DNA of 10,311 bases from positions 1 to 10,311 of the forward strand of contig CAYRML010000051.1 in assembly GCA_964425485.1 (NCBI GenBank), read 5' to 3'. The DNA is from CAYRML01 sp964425485 (GTDB lineage: Bacteria; Bacillota; Dehalobacteriia; UBA4068). The notes below the pieces were generated by a model. The model made no database searches. It had not been told where the DNA came from and worked only from the letters and a program-made list of their open reading frames with translations. Positions 4,646 through 10,311 of this stretch are shown here, piece by piece (positions within the stretch are counted from its first letter, which is position 1; each line of letters begins with the position of its first letter). A program made the translations under genes and the position numbers.

Positions 4646-4723
4646 ATGGCAACGATCGAGGCAAGTGTGGAGAGATCCGTTCGGGTTTTGAACATAAGGA
4701 GGGGATATTTATCTATAAGATAG
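4646..4723 (+). pseudogene. Tape-measure-like N-terminal remnant 3, fused to the xkdP leader
   Basis: A GAGAAGGGAG ribosome binding site precedes ATG 4646. The frame reads MATIEASVERSVRVLNIRRG and stops at TAG 4721-4723 after 25 codons. MATIEASV is a typical tape measure opening and differs from remnants 1 and 2 (MATLEGSVGAANQ). From about residue 16 the codons are simply the leader and ribosome binding site of the next gene (AACATAAGGAGG), read in a chance frame. The simplest reading is that a deletion joined the first 15 or so codons of the tape measure gene to a point just before xkdP, removing the remainder. That is inference. Confidence 0.6.
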
Positions 4724-5127
4724 CGATTTTGAGTGACAGCCAGGGCAAGCTGGTCTTCCCCGTCAATCCCGAGAAAATCGAGATCGAGTGCGAGGCGGAT
4801 AATGAGAGCTATGACCTTTTGAATGTGGGAGAAGTGGTGGTGCCGGGGCCGAAAGGACTGCGCACCTTTTCTTTTTCCTCCTACTTTCCCTCTCACAAGC
4901 GGCCGCAGAATTATATCGACCAGATCGAGGCTTTGATGCGCGATAAGGAGGTCGTGCGACTGCTCATCACCCGCCGCGATATGTCGGGCGAGCATCTGTG
5001 GGACAGCAATTGCAAGGCCGTGATCAAGAGTTTCAAATATGAGGAAGTCGGCGGCGAGGTCGGCACAGTGTTTTTTGATATCGAGCTGACCGAGTATCGC
5101 GATTTTACAGTCAGGGTGATCGTATAA
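4711..5127 (+). CDS. xkdP: XkdP-like baseplate/tail protein without LysM domain
   Basis: The product is about 138 residues and resembles the N-terminal domain of XkdP-family proteins: an ILSDSQGKLVFPVNPEKIEI opening, then LGEV-like NVGEVVVPGPKGLRTFSFSSYFP, and an end FFDIELTEYRDFTVRVIV. Many homologues continue into a LysM domain; here the gene stops before one. In the family the protein acts at the tail tip between tape measure and hub. The start is uncertain. AGGAGG (4697-4702) is followed, 8 bases on, by ATC at 4711, giving (M)YKIAILSDS; the first common start codon is TTG at 4729, 26 bases from the site and cutting into the conserved opening. I chose 4711. The stop overlaps the next ATG by one base. 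Confidence 0.75.
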   Translation: MYKIAILSDSQGKLVFPVNPEKIEIECEADNESYDLLNVGEVVVPGPKGLRTFSFSSYFPSHKRPQNYIDQIEALMRDKEVVRLLITRRDMSGEHLWDSNCKAVIKSFKYEEVGGEVGTVFFDIELTEYRDFTVRVIV

Positions 5128-6671
5128 TGCGGAAAATCAATATAGATAAGCAAGAAGTCTCTTTCCGAGACAGGCCCAAGGCCATGAACGACCTGCAATA
5201 TGAGGTTATCATCGGCGCCAGGAGCAATAAGCGCGTGCAGGATGTCAGCAACCTCATCAGCGAGATGTCTTGGACCACCAAGAAAGAAGGCAGCCCCGGC
5301 CAGCTGGATCTGGAGCTGGTCAAAAATGACGGCGTCAGCTTTGGCGAGGGCGATCTGGTGACGCTTAAGGTGCGGCAAAAGCCCATCTTCAAGGGCTATG
5401 TCTTCGTCAAGGATAAAAACGAGAAGGGCGAGATCAGCGTCACCTGCTATGATCAGCTGCGCTATCTGAAGGCCAATCAAAGCTATAACTTCTCCGGCAT
5501 GACGGCCGGCGCCATCATCAAGAAGATATCCAAGGATTTCGGCCTCAAATGGGGCCATATCGTCGACACGGGCTATGCTATCCCTTCCCTGGTGGTGGAT
5601 GATAAGGAATGTCTCGATACCATCACCTCTGTGGTGCAGGCTACGGCCGAGGCCACCGGCAGGCAATATGTCTTTTATGACGATTATGGCAATCTCAACC
5701 TGCAAGATATTGCCGCCTTGCAGGTCAAATATATCCTGGGTGATGACAGCTTCACCGAAGGATACAGCTATACCACTTCTATCGACGATGAGACCTATAA
5801 CTATATCAAGCTGGTCAAGCCCAATAAAAACCAGGGGCAGGCCGATGTCTTTTTGGCCAAATCCGCCACCACCATCAGCCGCTGGGGCTTGTTGCAGCTG
5901 TTTGAGAAGGTCGATGAAAGCCTCAATGCGGCTCAGCTGCAGGAGATGGCCAAAAGCCGCCTGGCTGAATGTAACCGGCCCAAGCGCACGCTCTCGCTTT
6001 CTTGTCTGGGCCTCGCGGAGATCAGGGCCGGCAGCACCGTGCCCGTGGTCATCAGGGAGCTGGGCGATATCTCTTTGGCGCAGCGCCTGCTGGCGGAATC
6101 GGTCAAGCACAAATTTACGCCCAATAGCCACACCATGGATATCGATTTTACGGTGCTGTGGGAGGGCGACGACTATTACGGCGTGCAGCAGCGGCAGTTT
6201 AAGGAATACGATCCTTCCTCCGCCGCCGCCGACGAGACCGACCTCAAAGGCGGCTCCGCTACCGATGCGGCCAGCGGCTATCGACATCCCTTCCATAGCG
6301 GCTATACCATCACGGCCGATTATGGCGAGAAGGGCGGCTGGAAAGCAGGCTATCATACCGGCACCGACTATGTGGGCAGCAGCAAGCAGGTCTATGCCGT
6401 GGCCAGCGGTAAGGTTCATTCCACCGGCTACAGCAAGTCCTATGGTAATTATGTCATCATCCAGCATTATGACGGCTATTGCAGTCTGTATGGGCATCTT
6501 TCCTCCGTTTTGGTCTCGGCCCAGGAAAGCGTAGACACCAATAGCCAGATCGGCACCGAGGGAGCCACGGGCAGGGCCTCGGGCAGTCATCTGCATCTGG
6601 AGATTTTGCGTTATCCGGGACAATATCCCTCTGATATCGACCCGGAGGACTTTTTGAACAGCAATTGCTAA
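5127..6671 (+). CDS. xkdQ: Tail hub protein XkdQ-like fused to M23 endopeptidase (tail lysin)
   Basis: This 514-residue protein has two parts. Residues 1 to about 355 resemble XkdQ/YqbQ, the gp27-like hub at the tip of the tail tube (for example residues after VSNLISEMSWTTKKEG, and FKGYVFVKDKN). After a Ser/Ala/Asp-rich linker (about 360-390), residues about 393-514 form an M23 (LytM-type) zinc peptidase domain. All metal and catalytic positions are visible: H410 and D414 in HTGTD, H457 in YGHLS, and H488 and H490 in HLHLE. Such domains cut peptide cross-bridges of peptidoglycan, so the hub should open the cell wall locally during injection. B. subtilis XkdQ is much shorter and lacks this domain. 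The ATG overlaps the previous stop; a short gap follows. The domain calls are strong. Confidence 0.9.
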   Translation: MRKINIDKQEVSFRDRPKAMNDLQYEVIIGARSNKRVQDVSNLISEMSWTTKKEGSPGQLDLELVKNDGVSFGEGDLVTLKVRQKPIFKGYVFVKDKNEKGEISVTCYDQLRYLKANQSYNFSGMTAGAIIKKISKDFGLKWGHIVDTGYAIPSLVVDDKECLDTITSVVQATAEATGRQYVFYDDYGNLNLQDIAALQVKYILGDDSFTEGYSYTTSIDDETYNYIKLVKPNKNQGQADVFLAKSATTISRWGLLQLFEKVDESLNAAQLQEMAKSRLAECNRPKRTLSLSCLGLAEIRAGSTVPVVIRELGDISLAQRLLAESVKHKFTPNSHTMDIDFTVLWEGDDYYGVQQRQFKEYDPSSAAADETDLKGGSATDAASGYRHPFHSGYTITADYGEKGGWKAGYHTGTDYVGSSKQVYAVASGKVHSTGYSKSYGNYVIIQHYDGYCSLYGHLSSVLVSAQESVDTNSQIGTEGATGRASGSHLHLEILRYPGQYPSDIDPEDFLNSNC

Positions 6672-6684
6672 GTGAAACTGAACA

Positions 6685-6693
6685 TAAGGAGGG
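6685..6693 (+). promoter_or_regulatory. Ribosome binding site of xkdR, duplicated leader
   Basis: TAAGGAGGG lies 6 bases before ATG 6700. The 15 bases TGAACATAAGGAGGG (6679-6693) are identical to 4689-4703 in front of the xkdP-like gene, where the codon at start-codon distance is ATC instead of ATG. The comparison helps to place the xkdP start. Confidence 0.75.
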
Positions 6694-6699
6694 TTTTTT

Positions 6700-7047
6700 A
6701 TGGCCATAGATATTGATACCGCCCCTTTGGCCAACACCATCAGGATGATCGTGGAGAATACGCTCAGGAGCTGGGATCTGACCGATTATGCGGCCGGTAC
6801 GGTCATCAGCGCCTCTCCCCTGCGAGTGCGCCTGCATGAGCGGCTGATTTTAGAAGCAAAAGATTTGGTGCTGACCACCAATGTCATGGATCAGCAGGTG
6901 GAGGTGGAGAGCCTTTGCGCCAACCCCCAATGCTCCAATCCCATACCCGGCAAGATCATGAACGGGTTGGCGGTCGGCGATAAGCTGATCCTGATCAAGG
7001 CTTCGCGCGGGCAGAATTTTGTGGTTATCGGAAAGGTGGCGGGCTGA
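6700..7047 (+). CDS. xkdR: XkdR-like baseplate protein (DUF2577)
   Basis: The product is 115 residues and matches the pattern of DUF2577 (XkdR) proteins, small tail-tip or baseplate proteins of PBSX-like phages. The pattern includes an N-terminal helix (LANTIRMIVENTL), a segment SPLRVRLHERLIL, and the C-terminal strand pair VGDKLILIKASRGQNFVVIGKV. This end recalls the OB-like spike/hub partners in contractile tails. There is a Cys pair in CANPQC (not a full metal site as seen). A strong ribosome binding site precedes the ATG. The stop overlaps the next ATG by one base (ATGA). Its exact position in the baseplate is not settled by the sequence. Confidence 0.82.
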   Translation: MAIDIDTAPLANTIRMIVENTLRSWDLTDYAAGTVISASPLRVRLHERLILEAKDLVLTTNVMDQQVEVESLCANPQCSNPIPGKIMNGLAVGDKLILIKASRGQNFVVIGKVAG

Positions 7048-7487
7048 TGGCGGATGCGGAAAAAGTTGTTTTTATGCCCCGGCTTTTGCCGGAGGAAGGG
7101 GATTTGGACATGGACAATCTGCTGATTTCATATCCTTCTTATACTCATAAGCTGGATCTGGCGCGAGGCCGTATCCGCGGCTTTGTGGACGGCATGGATG
7201 CCATCAGGCAGGCGGTCTATAAGCTGATGGCTACGCCGGCCGGCGTCTACCCCATCTACAGCCCCGGCTATGGGCTGTTTTTTCAGGATCTGATCGGCTT
7301 GGACCCCGATCTGGCCCAGAGCGAGATCAAGCGCCGCATCAGCGAAAATGCTCTGGTCGATGACCGCATCCAGGCGGTGGAGGGTTTTTCTTTCCAAAGC
7401 GATGGCGATAGCCTTAGCTTTACTTGCTCTGTTGTGGCAAAAGGCGGCGCCAGCGCCGTCATAGAAGGGAGTGTGGACTTATCTTAG
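7047..7487 (+). CDS. xkdS: XkdS-like baseplate wedge protein (DUF2634, gp25-like)
   Basis: The 146-residue product fits DUF2634/XkdS, related to the gp25-like wedge proteins of contractile tails. It shows a short proline-rich lead (FMPRLLPEEGDLD), then GFVDGMDAIRQAVYKLMATPAGVYPIYSPGYGL, a region corresponding to the lysozyme-like gp25 core (helix, then a turn with conserved Pro/Tyr), and a beta-rich end. gp25-like proteins connect the wedge to the sheath and start sheath polymerisation. The ATG overlaps the xkdR stop. Its stop at 7485-7487 lies a few bases after the proposed xkdT start, so the two genes overlap slightly. Nothing is broken. Confidence 0.85.
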   Translation: MADAEKVVFMPRLLPEEGDLDMDNLLISYPSYTHKLDLARGRIRGFVDGMDAIRQAVYKLMATPAGVYPIYSPGYGLFFQDLIGLDPDLAQSEIKRRISENALVDDRIQAVEGFSFQSDGDSLSFTCSVVAKGGASAVIEGSVDLS

Positions 7488-8764
7488 ATTTGACAAATTA
7501 CAACTATCAGGCAATCCTGGCTCGTATGCTGTCCCGCATACCGGACAGCCTCGACAAGCGCGAGGGCAGCATCATTTTTGATGCCCTGGCGCCGGCCGCT
7601 TATGAGCTGGCTGATTTTTATAGGCAGCTGGCTGAGGCTTATCTCAACACCTTCGTGGATACGGCCAGCGGCGCCGCCTTGCAGCTGAAGGCCGGCGAGC
7701 TGGGAGTCAGCCGCGAGACGGCCGTTTGTGCCGTGCGCAAAGGTATCTTCAAGGATGGCAGCGGCATCCTCATGGATGTGGCCATCGGCAGCCGTTTTTC
7801 CACCATGGACGGGGCCGAGAGCCTCAATTTTTATGCCTCTGAGAAGATATCGACCGGTATCTTCAAGCTGAGCTGCGAGGAAGCCGGGGCTGGCGGCAAT
7901 GATTATGTGGGCGATCTTTTGCCCATCAATCATATCGAGGGGTTGGGCACAGCCGAGATGACCGATATCATCGTGCCGGGGCAGGCTGTGGAGAGCGATG
8001 ATTCGCTGCGCCAGCGCGTCAAGCAATATGTGCGTAGTGCCGCCAATGACGGCAATGCGGCCCAGTATCTGGCTTGGGCCGATGCCTTCGAGGGTGTGGG
8101 ACGGACCAAAGTCTTTGCCCTTTGGAACGGTGTCAATACCGTCAAGGTCAGCATACTCAACAGCCTCAATCGGCTAGCGGACAGCGCCCTGGTGGAGGAT
8201 TTTCAGGACTATCTGGACCCCAGCGACCGCGAAAGCTTCAGCGGTGACGGGGCCAACAAAGTATTCATGCTGGCAGCCGCCGCCAAGCCGACCTGGCTCA
8301 ACCTGGTGACGGTCGATGGTGTGCGGATGGAGCCGGGCAGCGACTATACTTATGACGGTAATGACGGCACTATCACCTTCACCGCTGTGCCGGCGGTCGG
8401 CGTTGTGATCAAAGTGTGCTATCGCGGCGGTCTGGGCAACGGCGTGGCGCCTATCGGGGCTATCGTGACTGTGACCACTGCCAGCGAGAAGACGCTGGCC
8501 GTAGCTGCCACGGCGGAGTTGGCGACCGGTTATACGCTGGAACAGGCCGAGACTGAGGTGCAGGCTTTGCTGGAGGCATTTTTCAACGAGCTGGCTTATA
8601 CCTCGGAGCGCGTCAATTATATCGAGGTAGGCGCCATCATCCTTTCCGCGGCCAGCGTGGAGGCTGTCAGCGGCTTGAGCATCAACAGTGCCGCCATCGA
8701 TATCACTCTGGCGGCTGAAGAAATACCTATTCTCGGCAGCCTGGCTTTGACGGAGGCGGTGTGA
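7481..8764 (+). CDS. xkdT: Baseplate J-like protein, XkdT-like, with inserted beta-sandwich domain
   Basis: This protein of about 427 residues belongs to the baseplate J/gp6-like family (XkdT). The N-terminus RMLSRIPDSLDKREGSIIFDALAPAAYELA is closely like XkdT of PBSX, and the middle and end (ESDDSLRQRVKQYV, then SERVNYIEVGAIIL) match wedge proteins that form the baseplate ring. Residues about 251-315 (ESFSGDGANKVFMLAAAAKP... to ...VVIKVCY) look like an inserted beta-sandwich with the pattern VTVDGVRMEPGSDYTYDGNDGTI, seen in other phage structural proteins. This explains a length about 80 residues above B. subtilis XkdT. The start is uncertain: GGGAG (7467-7471) lies 9 bases before ATC 7481, whereas the first usual codon, TTG 7490, is 18 bases away. 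Upstream in-frame codons from 7424 overlap xkdS and look non-coding. Confidence 0.85.
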   Translation: MLDLTNYNYQAILARMLSRIPDSLDKREGSIIFDALAPAAYELADFYRQLAEAYLNTFVDTASGAALQLKAGELGVSRETAVCAVRKGIFKDGSGILMDVAIGSRFSTMDGAESLNFYASEKISTGIFKLSCEEAGAGGNDYVGDLLPINHIEGLGTAEMTDIIVPGQAVESDDSLRQRVKQYVRSAANDGNAAQYLAWADAFEGVGRTKVFALWNGVNTVKVSILNSLNRLADSALVEDFQDYLDPSDRESFSGDGANKVFMLAAAAKPTWLNLVTVDGVRMEPGSDYTYDGNDGTITFTAVPAVGVVIKVCYRGGLGNGVAPIGAIVTVTTASEKTLAVAATAELATGYTLEQAETEVQALLEAFFNELAYTSERVNYIEVGAIILSAASVEAVSGLSINSAAIDITLAAEEIPILGSLALTEAV

Positions 8765-8765
8765 T

Positions 8766-9323
8766 ATGGCGACTGATATCATCAAATATCTGCCTCTTTT
8801 TTATGAGGATGGCGTGTTGGAGATGGTGGAGCTGACAGGCAGCGAGGACGAGGAGTTTGCCGCCATGGCCCATTTTTTGCCCTGGCTGATCGACGAATCG
8901 ACCATCAGCCGGGCCTCGGCCGAGCGGGTGCGGGAATGGGAGTCCCTTTTGGCTATCGTGCCCATGGGTACGCTCAGCCAGCGCAAAATGATGATCCTGG
9001 CCACTTTGAAGGGGCAGGGCAAGCTCAATGAGGCCAAGATCAAAGATATCGTGGAAAGCTTCACCGGCGATCCCGATGCGGAAGTGACTTTTCGCAATTC
9101 CCGCATCAAGATACGCATCTTCCCGCCCGGCAACGGCGAGATCTTTCTCTTCCCCGACGTGGAGAGGGTGCTGCGCCCTCTGATACCGGTTCATATCGGG
9201 CTGGGCGTGGAGCGCTGGTATTGCACCTGGGGCGATATCAGGGATAATTTTAGCGATTGGCAGGCTGTGAGCGGCAGCTTTACGGACTGGAACGATGTCA
9301 AGATGTATTGCTTATTTTTATAA
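8766..9323 (+). CDS. xkdU: XkdU-like tail/baseplate protein (YmfQ, DUF2313)
   Basis: The 185-residue product resembles XkdU/YmfQ (DUF2313), which follows baseplate J in Mu-like and PBSX-like phages and corresponds to the gpI/gp48 class that links the wedge to the fibre. Family-like parts are the start DIIKYLPLFYEDGVLEMVE, the helix AERVREWESLLAI with TLSQRKMMILATLKGQGKL, and the beta-rich middle DPDAEVTFRNSRIKIRIFPP. The last 30 residues are rich in Trp (WYCTWGDIRDNFSDWQAVSG, TDWNDV), probably the contact with the fibre. The ATG lies just after the xkdT stop (GTGATATG). The fibre gene starts 12 bases downstream. Confidence 0.85.
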   Translation: MATDIIKYLPLFYEDGVLEMVELTGSEDEEFAAMAHFLPWLIDESTISRASAERVREWESLLAIVPMGTLSQRKMMILATLKGQGKLNEAKIKDIVESFTGDPDAEVTFRNSRIKIRIFPPGNGEIFLFPDVERVLRPLIPVHIGLGVERWYCTWGDIRDNFSDWQAVSGSFTDWNDVKMYCLFL

Positions 9324-9335
9324 AGGGGTGAAACG

Positions 9336-10311
9336 ATGCAACATACGACCAATTTGAATTTGAACAAGCCGGAGCTGACCGATGCGCCGCCGGATATAAC
9401 CGTGCTGAACGAGAACTGGGATGCTCTGGATACGGAGATCGGCTCTATCAATATCGACCTCTCCGGCAAGGCCGATAAAGATCTGGCCAATGTCACGACC
9501 GCGGATTTTCTGGCCACCATAGACCGCACAGAGGCCATACCTTATATTTTCGCGGCCAATAAGGCCGAAGTGGAGGAGGCCATAGCCGGCAGCGATGATG
9601 TCAAGTATATGACGCCTTTATGCACCAAAGAGGCCATAGATGCCAGCACTCCCTATCGGGTGGGCGATATCCGCTTTTTAGGCTGTCCTTTGAATGATAG
9701 CAAATATCTGCCCTGTAACGGCCAGCTTTTGGATATGGTAGATCAGCCGGAGCTATACTCCACCATCGGCACTTATTATGGCGGGGTGGAGCCCTTGGAA
9801 GATCTGACGGAAAAAGACCTTGGTTTCGTTGTTAAAGATATGGCTGCCGGCAATGGACTGTTGGTGGCTGTAGGCGCTGGTGGCCAGATCGCCGTTTCCG
9901 GCGATAACGGCGCCACTTGGACGCAGCAAAACTCCGGCATTACTTATGAAGTCGGTAAGGATTCCGTACATGTTGTCTATGGCAACGGCATATTCATCAT
10001 TTACGGTTATCATGGGGGTTCCGGCGGCATGGTCCCCCGCAACGATGTCTATGGTACGGGAGACGGCACCTGGACCCAACGTACTCTTTCCAGCATGGGA
10101 TTGTCTGTGCCTAACCACCATAGAATTACTTATGATATGGCTTATGGCAACAATCTGTGGATGCGTGTAGGCACCGATGTCTATACTGGCGGGGGATTGG
10201 ATGACGAAAATGTCTACAATGCTATGATTTATACCTCCGCTGATAATGGAGCCACCTGGACGGAACTTTCCGCCAGCGAGCTGGGTGATGAGAAAATCAT
10301 GAGCGTCTCCT
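9336..10311 (+). CDS. Tail fibre protein with collar-like and Asp-box repeats (partial, 3' end outside)
   Basis: This open frame runs from ATG 9336 (GGGGTG about 6 bases upstream) to the window edge without a stop; 325 residues are visible. An N-terminal part (about 1-75) with LSGKADKDLANV looks like the attachment and trimeric shaft region of Bacillota tail fibres. Residues about 109-150 (VGDIRFLGCPLND... CNGQLLD... IGTYYGG) resemble the phage tail collar domain. From about 165 on, two exact Asp boxes (S-x-D-x-G-x-T-W) occur at 188-195 (SGDNGATW) and 301-308 (SADNGATW), with repeated (V/A)YGN(G/N) turns between. Together these suggest a beta-propeller like that of sialidases or BNR proteins, a plausible receptor-binding head. 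Whether it is an enzyme cannot be said, since its remainder lies outside. Confidence 0.8.
   Translation, partial: MQHTTNLNLNKPELTDAPPDITVLNENWDALDTEIGSINIDLSGKADKDLANVTTADFLATIDRTEAIPYIFAANKAEVEEAIAGSDDVKYMTPLCTKEAIDASTPYRVGDIRFLGCPLNDSKYLPCNGQLLDMVDQPELYSTIGTYYGGVEPLEDLTEKDLGFVVKDMAAGNGLLVAVGAGGQIAVSGDNGATWTQQNSGITYEVGKDSVHVVYGNGIFIIYGYHGGSGGMVPRNDVYGTGDGTWTQRTLSSMGLSVPNHHRITYDMAYGNNLWMRVGTDVYTGGGLDDENVYNAMIYTSADNGATWTELSASELGDEKIMSVS

Larger units (their letters stand above)
3762..4672 (+). repeat. Tandem lipoprotein cassette, unit C
   Basis: This third unit starts at GAGTACGGTTTATGGGACAG and has the same order: decayed tract, degenerate hairpin (3819-3840), perfect hairpin (3885-3906), promoter, lipoprotein gene 3, terminator, ribosome binding site and tape-measure-like start at 4646. 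It is the most diverged unit upstream of its hairpin. Its right end runs into the xkdP-like gene instead of another unit. Confidence 0.82.

Noticed and set aside
5575..6534. 319-codon open frame in another + frame inside the hub gene
   Set aside because: It overlaps the M23 and hub domains in a different frame, is rich in Ser, Pro, Arg and Trp, and has no ribosome binding site.
4911..6740. Long open frame of 609 codons on the minus strand opposite the hub gene
   Set aside because: It lies opposite a clearly recognised XkdQ-M23 gene and arises from the codon bias of the + strand. The product is low-complexity and recognisable only as an antisense shadow, with no ribosome binding site noted.

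Overview
The window is a stretch of the tail-morphogenesis operon of a contractile-tailed (myovirus-type) prophage or phage-derived tail element. Its gene order matches the PBSX/xkd module of Bacillota: tail sheath end (xkdK-like), tail tube (xkdM-like), tail assembly chaperone (xkdN-like, with a -1 frameshift extension), then xkdP, xkdQ, xkdR, xkdS, xkdT, xkdU and a tail fibre gene that runs off the window. All genes are on the + strand, mostly with 1-nt overlaps or very short gaps. The host is most likely a Bacillota bacterium, judging from the PBSX-like order, strong AGGAGG-type ribosome binding sites, Gram-positive-style lipoproteins and TTG...TATAAT promoters. The sequence does not allow a closer placement.

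The unusual part is 1226-4710. In this operon type the large tape measure gene should lie between the chaperone and xkdP. Here it is absent. In its place are about 3.5 kb containing three tandem, diverged copies of one cassette. Each cassette has a short decayed coding tract, a degenerate and then a perfect hairpin (GTTGCG-TAAA-CGCAAC core), an extended -10 promoter, a gene for a secreted lipoprotein of 189-191 residues, a strong intrinsic terminator, and a ribosome binding site with the first codons of what looks like a tape measure protein (MATLEGSVG... or MATIEASVE...). The three tape-measure-like starts are all short or broken: 41 codons, an amber stop after 13 codons, and 25 codons. The last one runs directly into the ribosome binding site of the xkdP-like gene.

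The lipoproteins share a nearly identical signal peptide and N-terminal part, but their AT-richer C-terminal halves differ and look mosaic. With their own promoter and terminator they are typical 'morons', genes that can be expressed from a silent prophage. Lipoproteins encoded by prophages are known to exclude superinfecting phages by acting on the incoming tape measure protein (Ltp of Streptococcus phage TP-J34). A diversified array of such lipoproteins at the tape measure locus therefore suggests an exclusion locus that was amplified while the adjacent tape measure gene decayed. This is inference.

The right half (4711-10311) is an orderly baseplate and fibre module. It comprises an xkdP-like protein lacking a LysM domain, an XkdQ-like hub fused to an M23 zinc endopeptidase, DUF2577 and DUF2634 baseplate proteins, a baseplate J protein with an inserted beta-sandwich, a YmfQ-like protein, and a fibre with a collar-like segment and Asp-box repeats. 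Two genes (xkdP, xkdT) have well-placed ribosome binding sites but an ATC codon where the start should be.
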